The position numbers were made by a program, and so were the translations under genes. A model generated the notes under the pieces. That model was not told the origin of the DNA. It did not search any database and saw nothing but the letters and a program-made list of their open reading frames with translations. Shown piece after piece: positions 23,923-33,317 of a stretch of 48,414 bases of DNA. Source of the DNA: Billgrantia endophytica (GTDB taxonomy: Bacteria > Pseudomonadota > Gammaproteobacteria > Pseudomonadales > Halomonadaceae); NCBI RefSeq assembly GCF_002879615.1, contig NZ_PNRF01000006.1:1-48414 (forward strand). Reading direction: 5' to 3'. Every line of letters begins with the position of its first letter. Within the stretch, counting starts at the first letter, position 1.

Positions 23923-24304
23923 GGGTGCTCTCCACCAGTTGGCGGTCCGTTGCCAATTGGGCAAGGGTGCTTTTCAGCAAGGTGGGCCGACGAGCCAGGC
24001 GTAGCGCGATAAGAGCAAGCGAGACACCACCACCCAGTAGCACGATGGCACTGATGCCGATGGCGGTCAGGCGGTGGGTCTCCCAGAAGATGACGGCCAC
24101 CAGCAGGGTCAGTACGCCCAACCCCAGTAGCAACAACACCAGGCTCAATCCGATGATCAACAGGAGGGTGGTCAGTCGGGCCCGCTCTTCCTCCAGTTCG
24201 AGCACGGCGAGACGCAGACGCGTCTCGCCAGTGGCGAGCAGGCTGACGAGCAGACGCTTGCCAGCCCCGAACAACCGTTGTGCCGGTCCTTGGCTCGACT
24301 CCAT
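23903..24304 (-). CDS. yqjE: YqjE-family membrane protein (holin-X-like fold)
   Basis: A protein of 133 residues with two adjacent membrane helices (LTTLLLIIGLSLVLLLLGLG and an ISAIVLLGGGVSLALIALRL hairpin). An amphipathic N-terminal helix and an acidic coil (RLRLAVLELEEERARL) precede them. This is the pattern of YqjE, often labelled phage holin family although it is not of phage origin. Its start overlaps the yqjD stop by one base (TGATG), and yqjK overlaps its end, so the three genes form a tight operon. Confidence 0.85.
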   Translation of the reverse strand: MESSQGPAQRLFGAGKRLLVSLLATGETRLRLAVLELEEERARLTTLLLIIGLSLVLLLLGLGVLTLLVAVIFWETHRLTAIGISAIVLLGGGVSLALIALRLARRPTLLKSTLAQLATDRQLVESTRDKPSP

Positions 24305-24636
24305 CAGCGCCGCCCGATCAGCATGCCGATGACGATACCCGCGACGGCACCGAGGCCGACACTGGTCCAGGGGTTCTCGTGAACGTAGCGGTCGCAGGCA
24401 TCGGCCTGTTGATACAGCGAGTCACGCGCCTCGTCGTAGAGCTTTTCGCCGCGGGACTCGAGCCGATCACGGGTATCCTTCAGCCGTTTTTCGGCACGTT
24501 CACGGAGCTCCTTGATATTGCTTCGGGAATCGTCGGCGGTTGCGCTGACCAATTCCTCGATGGTGCTCGTCAGATGGTGCAGGTCTTCTTTCAGCTGCCG
24601 GGTGGTTTCGTTGGTGTGGGGAGTGCGAGATGCCAT
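24304..24636 (-). CDS. yqjD: YqjD/ElaB family DUF883 protein
   Basis: A protein of 110 residues. The N-terminal part is a charged coiled coil (LKEDLHHLTSTIEELVSATA, then NIKELRERAEKRLKDTRDRL). It ends in a conserved YVHENPWTSVGLGAVAGIVI membrane segment and RR terminus. In E. coli such tail-anchored proteins tether ribosomes to the inner membrane in stationary phase. First gene of the yqjDEK operon. Confidence 0.9.
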   Translation of the reverse strand: MASRTPHTNETTRQLKEDLHHLTSTIEELVSATADDSRSNIKELRERAEKRLKDTRDRLESRGEKLYDEARDSLYQQADACDRYVHENPWTSVGLGAVAGIVIGMLIGRR

Positions 24637-24732
24637 GACTGTCTTCCTTTGACGATGAATGACAGGCTCAGCATAGCAGCCGCAGGGACGAGTTCAATGC
24701 TGTTTCATCCCAGGTCGGTACGGTTTCCTGCC

Positions 24733-25749
24733 TTAGTGAACCATTCCGCTGCCGGAAAACAGTGGATTGAGGCTGAAGCCCAGGCTCAAGCGATGATTGC
24801 GATGATCATAGTCCACCATGCTCTCGCCGTAGCCGTAGTAATACTGGACATGGCCCCGGACGTTGCCGAACAGCGGCCAGGAGTAGTCAACCTGGGAGCC
24901 CATGTTCCCCGCGCTCGGGTTGCCGCGCACCATCAGGCTGGCTTCGTGGTTGCCATTGAAACGCCGGGCCACGGTGACGTCTCCATAGCCTATGTAGCGA
25001 TCGATGTCCGGGTTGTCGTCATCACCTTCCGACTCGGGAATGCGCCAGTGGGGGGCGATGGCCACGGCCCAGTCCCCCCGCTGGAAGATGCTCTCCAGGT
25101 ACACCCGGTTCATGCTGCGCGACAACGGGATGGAGCGGCCGTTGGAGAGATGGTTGAGCGAGACGCGGTTGAGGGAGTTGGTCCAGCCGAACAGGCGCCA
25201 GTCGTTGTCGAAGTCGATGAAAAATTCCGGCTCGTAATTGGTCTCGCGAAAGGGCGAGGAGGCATCGGTGTTGTAGGCCTGCCACCAGCTACGCTGGGTG
25301 TAGGCGAAGTAGAGATCGCCATTATCGCCAAACAGGTCTTCCACCAGGTTGACCTTGGCACTGAACTGGAACTTGACCTCTAGATCGTTGGGGCCGCTAT
25401 CCAGCACTATGTCGCGAAAGGCAACGTAGTTGGGATTGGCCGTATAGCTCAGTGGGAACAGGTAGTTGCTTCGATGCGTCGTGATGGCGAGCGGGTTGCG
25501 GGTCGACTCGCGCTCCAGCTGGCGACGCTGGGCGATCTCTTCACGGACCGGGTCGTCCTCCTGAAGAGCGGCGGCTGTCTCCCCCTCGGGCAGGCTTTCC
25601 AATTGGCGCTGAAGGTCTTCCAGTTCGCTGTTCAGGCGCTGGATCCTGGCTTCGATGGCATCTCGCTGGGCGTCACTCTGAGCTAGTGCTGCAAGAGGCA
25701 GCGCGCTCCAGAGAGCTGTACTGAGGAAGAGGACGGAACGGATGGTCAT
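24733..25749 (-). CDS. pldA: Outer-membrane phospholipase A (OMPLA)
   Basis: A protein of 338 residues from ATG 25749; a frame extending to 25914 lacks a signal sequence. Signal peptide MTIRSVLFLSTALWSALPLA, cleavage near ALAQS. Residues about 30-80 form a charged coiled coil absent from E. coli PldA. The beta-barrel then follows, with catalytic His200, Ser202 and Asn214 in NHLSNGRS and SRSMNRVY. The spacing equals that of H142, S144 and N156 in E. coli. Calcium-dependent dimeric OMPLA degrades misplaced phospholipids in the outer leaflet. The barrel ends FSLNPLFSGSGMVH with an aromatic-poor C-terminus. It is divergent from the mscK-like gene. Confidence 0.92.
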   Translation of the reverse strand: MTIRSVLFLSTALWSALPLAALAQSDAQRDAIEARIQRLNSELEDLQRQLESLPEGETAAALQEDDPVREEIAQRRQLERESTRNPLAITTHRSNYLFPLSYTANPNYVAFRDIVLDSGPNDLEVKFQFSAKVNLVEDLFGDNGDLYFAYTQRSWWQAYNTDASSPFRETNYEPEFFIDFDNDWRLFGWTNSLNRVSLNHLSNGRSIPLSRSMNRVYLESIFQRGDWAVAIAPHWRIPESEGDDDNPDIDRYIGYGDVTVARRFNGNHEASLMVRGNPSAGNMGSQVDYSWPLFGNVRGHVQYYYGYGESMVDYDHRNHRLSLGFSLNPLFSGSGMVH

Positions 25750-25892
25750 GGGCAACTCGAAGAGGGGTATTTGAGGTTCTGTTTCTACCACGACGCCTGC
25801 GCAAGTCAACCATAGACGACAATCATTGCCATGTTCTGTCCGTAAGACGAGAATCGTCACGGTTAGTGGCGCCCCTGCAATCGAGGACGGCT

Positions 25893-28800
25893 GTGAATCC
25901 AATGCATCGACCATCTGGCGGTACTGCCCGGCAGGCTGCTGTCCTTGGCCTGCTGTTCTATTGGCTATTCCTGATCGCTACCCCGGCGCTTGCCGATGAC
26001 TCCCTTCCCGAGCGTGCCGTGGTGGAGGCGCGCCTCGCCGAGCTACAGCCGGAGGAGGGCGAGTCCCCGAGTGCCACCCTGGAGCGCAGCATCGAAGCGC
26101 TCGAGTCGACCTTGCAGGGCCTGGAGTCGCTGGTGCAGGTAGAGGAGCGCCTCGAGGCACTCGAAGAAAGGGTGGAGCAGGCCCCCGCGGAACTGCTGAA
26201 CCTGGAACGGGAGCTGTCGCAGGAAGAGGAGGCCGCTGCCGCCCTGTTGGCGACGGACCTGGATGACGAGCCGTTGAGCGAACTCGAGTACCGGCAGCAG
26301 GAGGTGGTATTCGAACTGCAACAGCTGCAGGATCGTCTTGCCGATGTGAATGCCCAGTTGCTTTCCACCCAGACCATGCCCGAGCGGGCTCAGCAGGCCA
26401 TCGCCGAGTCGATGCGATCCGTCGAGTTGTCGCGCAGGGTGTTGGATGAGCTGGAAGGGCGGGGGCTGTCCTCCGATGACCCCCGGATGTGGCAGGCGCT
26501 GGTCGAACGGCGGCTGGCGGAGCGATCCCTTCGTCTTCATCAGCGAGAGCTCGGTACCAATACCCGATTGCGGGAGCTGGCCCAGCAGCGTCGGGATCTG
26601 TTGACCCAGCAGATCGCCCGGCAGGAAACCGAGCTTGCCCTGTTGCAGAGCGTCATCGACCGTCAGCGGCGGCTTGCTTCGGAGCAGGCGATTGCCGATG
26701 CCGCCCGTGACGACCCGCTCCTGGAGGCCGGCCACCCGGTGCTGGAGCGGGCCCAGCAGGTCAACCGGGACCTCAGTCTGGAATTGCTACGGGCCAATGA
26801 CCGCAATAACAGTCTGGTGCGCGAGAGCCTGGCGATCCGCAGCCAGCTCGACCACGTCCGCCAGCTCCAGCGCAGCCTGAACGAACAGATAGAAGCCATC
26901 CGGGGCAGTTTGCTGCTGTCGCGTATTCTGCGCGAGCAGCGACGCTCCTTGCCCCAGGTGGATGCGCGGCGCGACCTGCAGGACGAGATAGCCGACCTGC
27001 GTCTGCGCCAGTTCGATCTGGTTCGCCAGCGTGATGTATTGCGCCAGGGCGAGCGGCTGGCGAATCAGCGTCTGGAAGAAGCGGGTGTGGAGGTGACGCC
27101 GGCTCTGGTGGACTCCCTGCAGGGCCTCTACCAGTCACGTCGGGAGCTGGTCGATCAGTTGGAGCAGACCTATGGCACTCTGCTGAGTGCTGCCATCGAA
27201 CTCCAGCTCAATCAGAACCAGTTGTTGACGACCTCCCGCGAACTGCGCATTACCATCGACGAACAGCTCTTCTGGATTGCCAATACGCGCCCACTCGATA
27301 TCGGCTGGTTACGTCACTTGCCCTCCAACCTGCTGGCCGAATGGCAGGTCGGGGAATGGCGGGAAGTCTTGCCGGTACATTGGCAGAGGCCGCGACTCGA
27401 GGCACTGCTTGGCGTGCCGTTCCTGCTGTTGGCGGGGGCGCTGCTGTGGAGTCGTCGACGTATAAAGACGCGGCTTGCGCGGCTGCATGAACAGATCGGC
27501 CGGCTGCGCAGCGATACCCAGGCCCACACCCCCCAGGCGGTAGCCCTCAATGCACTGCTGGCCGTACCCGGGCCATTGGCGCTTGCCGGCGCCGGCACGG
27601 CGCTCGTGGCCGGAGGGCAGGGTATCGCGATCGGGCTGGGCCATGCCTTCTGGCACCTGGCCCTGGCCTGGGCGGTCATCGCCTGGTCACGACGTCTGCT
27701 GGTGCGTGATGGCGTCGCGACAAAGCACTTCTATTGGCCGGCCGCCTACGTGGCCCGGTTGCGCTGGCTGCTGTTCTGGCTGGGGATTGCCGTGGTGCCT
27801 GTCCTGTTGATCGCCACCCTGGTTCGCGATGGTGAGATCGGCTTGAGCACACGCCCCTTGGCCCTTGGGCTGCTGCTCGCCGGCCTGGTCGCAATGAGCG
27901 TGTGCCAGGCACGCCTGATTCTTGCCCACGTTCCCTTTTTCGGAGTCAAGCTGTTTCGCCTGATGCTCGGCCTGGCGCTGGCTGCCGTGCCGCTGTTGCT
28001 TCTGGGGCTGATCGTCTCCGGCTACGAGTACACGGCACTCAGCCTGATCGCCCGCTTTGTCATCACCCTCTACCTGCTGGGGCTATGGATACTGGTCGAG
28101 GCTTCGGTGGTGCGGGGACTGGCGGTAGCGGCCCGGCGGCTTGCCTTCCGGCGTGCGCTGACGCGCCGCCGGGCCCAGGTCCAGGAGGGAGCCGAAGGCG
28201 GTCTCGAGGTGGTCGAGGAGCCGCCACTGGACATGGAGCAGATCAACCAGCAGTCGCTGCGGCTTTCCAAGCTGATTCTGCTGATCGGCTTTACTGTGCT
28301 TCTCTACCTGGTCTGGTCGGATCTGCTGACGGTGCTGGGCTATCTGGAGCAAGTGGCGATCTGGGAGGCCGATGAGGGCGATAGCGACCTGGTAACCAGT
28401 ACGCTATCGGTAGCGGATATCTTTACCGCCCTGCTGATCTTTGGTCTCACGCTGATGATGGCGCGTAATCTTCCCGGCCTGCTTGAAGTGATGGTGCTGT
28501 CGCGCATGGAGCTGAAGCAGGGGAGTGCCTACGCCATTACGTCGCTGCTTTCCTATACCATCGTCGGTACCGGCTTTATCGTCGCGCTGGCCACCCTGGG
28601 CGTGGCCTGGAACCAGCTGCAGTGGCTGATAGCGGCGCTGGGCGTGGGGCTGGGCTTCGGCCTGCAGGAAATCTTTGCCAACTTCGTATCGGGGCTGATC
28701 ATCCTCTTCGAGCGCCCGGTACGCATCGGCGACACCATCACCCTGGGCAATCTCACCGGCACGGTGAGCAAGATCCGCATTCGTGCCACCACGGTGACCG

Positions 28801-29321
28801 ATTTCGATCGCAAGGAAATCATCATCCCCAACAAGACCTTCGTCACCGACCAACTGATCAACTGGTCACTGTCGGATACGATCACGCGGGTGGTGCTGAC
28901 GTTCGGCGTGGCCCACGGTTCGGACCAGCGGCTGGTCCATAATCTGCTGCGCCAGGCCGCCGACGAGAACCCACGGGTGCTGAGTGACCCCGAACCTCAG
29001 GTCTTCTTCATGGATTATGGCGAGAACGCCCTGGACTTCGAGCTTCGCGTCTTCGTCAACGCGCTGGGGGATCGGCTCTATGCCACCGACGAGATCAACT
29101 GCCGTATCGGTGAGCTGTTTTCGGAGTACGACATCCACATCGCCTTCAATCAACTCGATGTCTGGTTGCATCGTGCAGAGGGAGAAACGAAGAAAATCCG
29201 AAGCGTGATCCCGACGACCACTCATGCCCCGCATCATCCGCCTCCCGGTGCAGGAGGCGACCCGGGGGACATCGAGATCGGTGACAGCGATGGGGGAGAC
29301 GGGGGCGATGGAGGGCGTTAG
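25893..29321 (+). CDS. Large mechanosensitive channel, MscK/KefA type
   Basis: A protein of about 1142 residues from GTG 25893, which has GAGGA at 25883-25887; ATG 25902 is the alternative. Signal peptide (VLGLLFYWLFLIATPALADD). A long periplasmic coiled-coil region (about 30-490, rich in L, E, Q and R) is followed by a large set of membrane helices (about 515-910). The MscS core has the pore helix region LIAALGVGLGFGLQEIFANF and the beta domain VRIGDTITLGNLTGTVSKIR. It releases solutes on hypo-osmotic shock, useful for a halophile. The last 35 residues are an odd low-complexity tail rich in His, Pro, Gly and Asp. Its stop overlaps that of tlyA. Confidence 0.9.
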   Translation: MNPMHRPSGGTARQAAVLGLLFYWLFLIATPALADDSLPERAVVEARLAELQPEEGESPSATLERSIEALESTLQGLESLVQVEERLEALEERVEQAPAELLNLERELSQEEEAAAALLATDLDDEPLSELEYRQQEVVFELQQLQDRLADVNAQLLSTQTMPERAQQAIAESMRSVELSRRVLDELEGRGLSSDDPRMWQALVERRLAERSLRLHQRELGTNTRLRELAQQRRDLLTQQIARQETELALLQSVIDRQRRLASEQAIADAARDDPLLEAGHPVLERAQQVNRDLSLELLRANDRNNSLVRESLAIRSQLDHVRQLQRSLNEQIEAIRGSLLLSRILREQRRSLPQVDARRDLQDEIADLRLRQFDLVRQRDVLRQGERLANQRLEEAGVEVTPALVDSLQGLYQSRRELVDQLEQTYGTLLSAAIELQLNQNQLLTTSRELRITIDEQLFWIANTRPLDIGWLRHLPSNLLAEWQVGEWREVLPVHWQRPRLEALLGVPFLLLAGALLWSRRRIKTRLARLHEQIGRLRSDTQAHTPQAVALNALLAVPGPLALAGAGTALVAGGQGIAIGLGHAFWHLALAWAVIAWSRRLLVRDGVATKHFYWPAAYVARLRWLLFWLGIAVVPVLLIATLVRDGEIGLSTRPLALGLLLAGLVAMSVCQARLILAHVPFFGVKLFRLMLGLALAAVPLLLLGLIVSGYEYTALSLIARFVITLYLLGLWILVEASVVRGLAVAARRLAFRRALTRRRAQVQEGAEGGLEVVEEPPLDMEQINQQSLRLSKLILLIGFTVLLYLVWSDLLTVLGYLEQVAIWEADEGDSDLVTSTLSVADIFTALLIFGLTLMMARNLPGLLEVMVLSRMELKQGSAYAITSLLSYTIVGTGFIVALATLGVAWNQLQWLIAALGVGLGFGLQEIFANFVSGLIILFERPVRIGDTITLGNLTGTVSKIRIRATTVTDFDRKEIIIPNKTFVTDQLINWSLSDTITRVVLTFGVAHGSDQRLVHNLLRQAADENPRVLSDPEPQVFFMDYGENALDFELRVFVNALGDRLYATDEINCRIGELFSEYDIHIAFNQLDVWLHRAEGETKKIRSVIPTTTHAPHHPPPGAGGDPGDIEIGDSDGGDGGDGGR

Positions 29322-30082
29322 GGTATCTGGGCATGAAGCAGGAATTCGCGATTTCCATCGCCACCCAGCAGGGGGCTCTCCTGCCAGTGCAGTATCCGGA
29401 AGCCGTTCCGGGTGCACTCGGCTCGAATTTTCGCTTCCACGTCCGCATGAAGAGCTGGCTCGACGACGATGCCCCGGTCATTGACGCCCCCAGGCCCTAC
29501 CTCGAACTGGGGCTTGACCAGGGAGAGCAGTTGGCCACCGGGGCGGAGCAGGGCGGCAAGCTCGGGCAGGACCAGCGTCTGGGAGATGAAGGAGACGTCC
29601 ATGACCGCCAGGTCGGGGCCTTCGGCTCCCTGGGCCGTGAAGGCCTCGCGCAGACGAGGCTCGGTGGCCATTGTCCGTGCATTGAGACCTTCCAGGCAGG
29701 AGATTCGAGGGTCGCCCCGAAGCTCTCTATCGAGCTGGCCGTGGCCCACTTCCACGCCGACCACGTGTCGGGCGCCGAAGCGCAGCGCACAGTCGCTGAA
29801 ACCGCCGGTAGACTGACCCACATCCAGCACCAGCCTGTCCTCGAGGTCGAGGCCCAGCGCATCGATGAGCGCCTCCAGTTTCAGCCCTGCCCTGGATACG
29901 TAGCGCTCTTCGGGGTCCTCCGCTACGCTCAGCCGCACCTCTTCGGCCCACTTTTCGCTGGGCTTGGTCAACACGCGGCCGCTATTCGTCAGGCTGACGC
30001 AGCCTTTGCGAATCAACCGCTGCGCCCGGGTGCGTGACCGGGCCAGGCCCTGGGTGACGAGTAGCTGGTCGAGGCGAAGCAT
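29318..30082 (-). CDS. tlyA: TlyA-family rRNA 2'-O-methyltransferase
   Basis: A protein of 254 residues: an N-terminal S4 RNA-binding domain (MLRLDQLLVTQGLARSRTRA), a short linker, YVSRAGLKLEAL, then an FtsJ-type Rossmann fold. Motif I is VLDVGQSTGGFSDCALRFGA, the catalytic aspartate is in AVMDVSFIS, and the lysine is in SLVKPQFEVG. Members of the family methylate cytidine 2'-OH in 16S/23S rRNA, and some are annotated as haemolysins. The convergent mscK-like gene shares four bases with its end, so that TTAG holds both stop codons. Confidence 0.93.
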   Translation of the reverse strand: MLRLDQLLVTQGLARSRTRAQRLIRKGCVSLTNSGRVLTKPSEKWAEEVRLSVAEDPEERYVSRAGLKLEALIDALGLDLEDRLVLDVGQSTGGFSDCALRFGARHVVGVEVGHGQLDRELRGDPRISCLEGLNARTMATEPRLREAFTAQGAEGPDLAVMDVSFISQTLVLPELAALLRPGGQLLSLVKPQFEVGPGGVNDRGIVVEPALHADVEAKIRAECTRNGFRILHWQESPLLGGDGNREFLLHAQIP

Positions 30083-30112
30083 GTCGGGTTCCTGGCAAGA
30101 AGGACGAGCGAC

Positions 30113-30125
30113 ATTATGACATAAT
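30113..30125. promoter_or_regulatory. Palindrome in the tlyA/AbrB divergent region
   Basis: ATTATGACATAAT is a perfect palindrome of two six-base arms around one base. It sits in a 76-base divergent intergenic region, 31 bases from tlyA and 34 bases from the AbrB-family gene. It contains possible -10 elements on both strands (CATAAT and its mirror), so it may be overlapping promoters rather than an operator. Confidence 0.35.
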
Positions 30126-30158
30126 CCAGTCGTTAGCCAGTTAACAGAAGGGTGAGGC

Positions 30159-31196
30159 GTGGGGCGAACGGCAGTCAGGGCATTGGCAAGATCGCTGGGT
30201 ATCGGCGCGGTGGGTGGGGTGCTGTTTCACCTGACCGGCTTGCCGCTGGCCTGGATGCTGGGACCCCTGGTCGCCAACCTGCTGGTATCGGCCCGGGGCC
30301 TGGATGTGCGCGTGCCGGATGGTCTACGCGAGCTGTTCCTCGGCATGCTGGGGTTGGTGCTGGGCAGCCAGGTAACGCCCCAACTGGCGCAGCGGGTGCT
30401 CGACTGGCCATTGTCGGCGGCGTTGCTGCTGCTGGGCGTGGGCGTATCCACCGCCGCTGCGGCCGCCTGGTACCGGCGTTGCGGATTCGATTCGGTAAGC
30501 GCCTGGTTCTCCTCGGCGCCTGGCGCCATGACGGCGATGATCCTCATAGGGGAAAAGTGTGGCGGTGACCCGCAGCGTATCGCCATTGCCCAGTCGCTGC
30601 GCATCATTCTGGTGATTCTGTGGCTTCCGCCGCTGTTCTGGCTTTGGGAAGGCGGCGCGGCGTCGGAGTTCAATGACGTGACGCCGCCCGTGGCCCACCT
30701 GTGGATGCTGCTGGCCCTTCCGGCACTGATTCCCCTGGGATACCGCCTCAAGCTACCCAGCGCATCGCTGATGGCGCCTCTGCTGTTCGCGGCGCTGCTT
30801 TCCGGGCTCGATATTGCCAGCCTTCAGTTACCGGACTGGGGGTTGAACGGCATGCTCTGGGTGCTCGGCAGTGCCATCGGTTCACGCTTCCAGGGCCTGT
30901 CCCGGGCGCGCTTCGGGCGCTATTTGTTCGAGGCATCCATCGCCACGTTGTTGGCGCTCCTCGTGCTGGCCCTGTTCGCGGAATTGATCCATCAGTTGCT
31001 CGATGTGCCCCGTGACGTGGCACTGCTGGCGCTGGCGCCGGGTGGGATAGGCGAGATGGCGATCCTCGCCGTGGCGCTGGATATCGATCCGGTCTTCGTG
31101 GCGTTCCATCACCTGCTGCGCATGGTGGCGCTGATGATCATCGCGCCCTTCTGGGCGCGATGGCTATCGAGTCAGGCGAGGTCGGAAAAACGCTGA
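30159..31196 (+). CDS. AbrB-family membrane protein (DUF, 'ammonia monooxygenase' superfamily)
   Basis: A protein of 345 residues starting at GTG, with GGTGAGG just before. About ten membrane helices form two repeats. Each repeat contains a glycine-proline-rich hairpin: LTGLPLAWMLGPLVANLL in the first and LPSASLMAPLLFAALLSGLD in the second, with LGLVLGSQVTPQLAQRVLDW between. This is the AbrB-duplication transporter family. It is often mislabelled ammonia monooxygenase but has no such activity. Substrate unknown. It is divergent from tlyA and ends 31 bases before the convergent gene at 31227. Confidence 0.85.
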   Translation: MGRTAVRALARSLGIGAVGGVLFHLTGLPLAWMLGPLVANLLVSARGLDVRVPDGLRELFLGMLGLVLGSQVTPQLAQRVLDWPLSAALLLLGVGVSTAAAAAWYRRCGFDSVSAWFSSAPGAMTAMILIGEKCGGDPQRIAIAQSLRIILVILWLPPLFWLWEGGAASEFNDVTPPVAHLWMLLALPALIPLGYRLKLPSASLMAPLLFAALLSGLDIASLQLPDWGLNGMLWVLGSAIGSRFQGLSRARFGRYLFEASIATLLALLVLALFAELIHQLLDVPRDVALLALAPGGIGEMAILAVALDIDPVFVAFHHLLRMVALMIIAPFWARWLSSQARSEKR

Positions 31197-31226
31197 TGCC
31201 CGCCGGTGTCGGTGAATCCGGCAGAA

Positions 31227-33272
31227 TCACTGCTGCCCAGGGCCTTCGCAGGCCTGAAGGTCGCCAGGGGGGATCCTGTTGGCGCCCCAGCTGCGGTGAA
31301 TATGGCCGATCACCCGATCCACTTCATCCTGGGCGACCCTGGCCAGATCGCCCCGCTCCAAGGGGTCATAGTGGAAGATGTAGAGCCGCGAGGCGAACTC
31401 CTCGAAGGGCAGGGAGGCTTCTCCGAATCGTTCGCCCTGGCCGGCGGTGCTCACCTTGATGCCATCCCCCCAGTCCTGGCCGCTATCATTGTTGGGGTTG
31501 AAGAAATACACCCGCATGACATCCGAAGGGTCCAGCGATACGCGCAGTACCGTAATGGCATGCCAGCCGATGAAGCGCGCGGCGCTATCGGTGATGGCGA
31601 TGCCCGCTGGCTGAGGGTGGATGACGGGCTGATTGCCGTTGTAGTAGGGGTGATAACTGGCATAGAAGTGGCGCAGGAAGTCGTCCAGCTCATGGAGCTG
31701 TCCCGTTGCCACGTCGACATTGATGCGAAATCCCCGGCCGGCCCACCAGCCGTGAAACTCCGGATTCACCCAGCGATGCGGATCGCCGTCGCGACCCGCG
31801 CAGCGACGGCCCATTTCGGCATAGATCCTGTCGAGATGGGGTACCACCAGCAGCGAGACGGGATCGAGATCGATGGGCAGCTCGGTGGCAACGCCCGAGA
31901 GGCTGGCCATGGAAGAAATGGACTGGCCCTCGAAGTGCATCACGATCTCGTCGTCACGGGCCGCCCAGGCCACCATCTGCAGGAGATAGTCCGGATCGTT
32001 GTAGGCCCACATCGACAGGGCGCGAGCCGATTGGCAGGTGGGGTTGTTGCCTTGGCCGACACCCAGTGGCAGGCCGAGCATGCACATGACGCCTTCCAAT
32101 AACCTCGCCCTGGGCGAGACGGCTTCACCGAAGGCCAGGTTGAGCCGTGCCCGGGACCACTCCGACAGCGGCAGCCCCAACTGACGCCACATGGCGGGTG
32201 CCACCGGGGGCTGGTAAAGAATGCCCCGCTCGAGCATCAGGGTGAGACCATAGGCCGCCTGGGGCGTGGTTGGGTGCACGCCGCCACGGATCAGCGCATG
32301 TACCAGTTCCCGATAGCAGAGCAGGCAGTCGCGCCCGGTAGAGGAGAGCCCCAGCCCTTCGGCCAGCAGGTGGTCACCATGATCCAGTAAATGACGCAAC
32401 AGTACCGGATGGTAGGGCGACACCAGGCCGGTATCATGCATGGCACGGGCAAAGCCGGTGGCTTCGCTCTGGAGGGCGGCGCTATCCATGCTCGAGAGTC
32501 GGTCCCGATAGATATCCAGCCCCGGGTCTTCACGACACGCCTGGGTGGGGCCGAACAGGGAGCTGACCAGCCGGTCGGCTCCCTGGCCACTGACGCCCAG
32601 GTCGATTTCCGGGTTGGCCTGGCAGATGGCGATCTGGGTGATCATCTGCTTGACCGGCTCTACCTGGATCGGGCGCTGCTGCAGGATGCGCCAGATCTCC
32701 TCGATCAGCTTGTCGATGATGTGCTCATAGCCGATGCGCTTGGCCAGATGGAGGAACAAGTGGCGCGGTATCTCGGCAAGCCTTCCCTGGGTTTCCCGTT
32801 CGGCTTCGCTGGGGGCACCGAACAGCAACCAGAGGTTGAGCGCCATGACCTGGGTGAGGTAGTGGTGCGCCTGTTCCGCCGAGATCAGCGAATGCTGGTA
32901 GTCGCCCTTGGCAATGGCGAGCAGGCGCAGCTCGCTGAGTGACTCGATGACGACGGTATTGGGATTGGCGCTCTTGAGCGCATGGGTGGTCAACGAGGGC
33001 ACCAGATACTGCGGCGTCTCCCAGTCCGAGCCGTGAAAGATTCCGGCTTCCTCCAGGATTTTGGCGCGCCGCTCCACCTCCGCGGCCCCGCCTTCCTGAT
33101 GCAGCACACGGCGCGCCGTATCCATCACCCGCGGCAGCTTGCCCGGCTTGGCGAAATCACGGGATTCAGCCAGCAGGTCAATGGCTTCGTCGAGTCTCGC
33201 CAGCAGTCCCGCGAGCTTGTCGCTGGGTGCCGGCGGTTCACTCGTGTCTTGCGTGTGTCGGTGCGTCGTCAC
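31227..33272 (-). CDS. Uncharacterised 681-aa protein with putative papain-like catalytic site
   Basis: No named family is recognised. The protein is soluble: no signal peptide and no clear membrane segments. The first half (1-395) is mostly helical. The second half holds what may be a papain-type active site: Gln407 six residues before Cys413 in GQGNNPTCQSARALSMWA, His571 in IGWHAITVLRV, and Asn592 in YFFNPNNDSGQDWG. The order Q-C-H-N and the six-residue Q-to-C gap equal those of papain. This is my reading and needs a structure check. It is the second gene of an operon, 45 bases after an ATP-grasp ligase gene, suggesting the pair makes and processes an amide bond. Start ATG 33272 chosen as the only good one. 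Confidence 0.75.
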   Translation of the reverse strand: MTTHRHTQDTSEPPAPSDKLAGLLARLDEAIDLLAESRDFAKPGKLPRVMDTARRVLHQEGGAAEVERRAKILEEAGIFHGSDWETPQYLVPSLTTHALKSANPNTVVIESLSELRLLAIAKGDYQHSLISAEQAHHYLTQVMALNLWLLFGAPSEAERETQGRLAEIPRHLFLHLAKRIGYEHIIDKLIEEIWRILQQRPIQVEPVKQMITQIAICQANPEIDLGVSGQGADRLVSSLFGPTQACREDPGLDIYRDRLSSMDSAALQSEATGFARAMHDTGLVSPYHPVLLRHLLDHGDHLLAEGLGLSSTGRDCLLCYRELVHALIRGGVHPTTPQAAYGLTLMLERGILYQPPVAPAMWRQLGLPLSEWSRARLNLAFGEAVSPRARLLEGVMCMLGLPLGVGQGNNPTCQSARALSMWAYNDPDYLLQMVAWAARDDEIVMHFEGQSISSMASLSGVATELPIDLDPVSLLVVPHLDRIYAEMGRRCAGRDGDPHRWVNPEFHGWWAGRGFRINVDVATGQLHELDDFLRHFYASYHPYYNGNQPVIHPQPAGIAITDSAARFIGWHAITVLRVSLDPSDVMRVYFFNPNNDSGQDWGDGIKVSTAGQGERFGEASLPFEEFASRLYIFHYDPLERGDLARVAQDEVDRVIGHIHRSWGANRIPPGDLQACEGPGQQ

Positions 33273-33317
33273 GCCGACTCCTTGTCGTCAGGCTGTCATT
33301 CGCCCATGACGCCTTGC

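Noticed and set aside
23903..24304. Prophage signal from the 'holin' label of the YqjE-like protein
   Set aside because: The yqjD-yqjE-yqjK order is a standard chromosomal cluster, and no phage genes surround it.
30159..31196. Ammonia monooxygenase
   Set aside because: The label attaches to this AbrB-duplication membrane family by error; the protein has none of the AmoA, B or C features.
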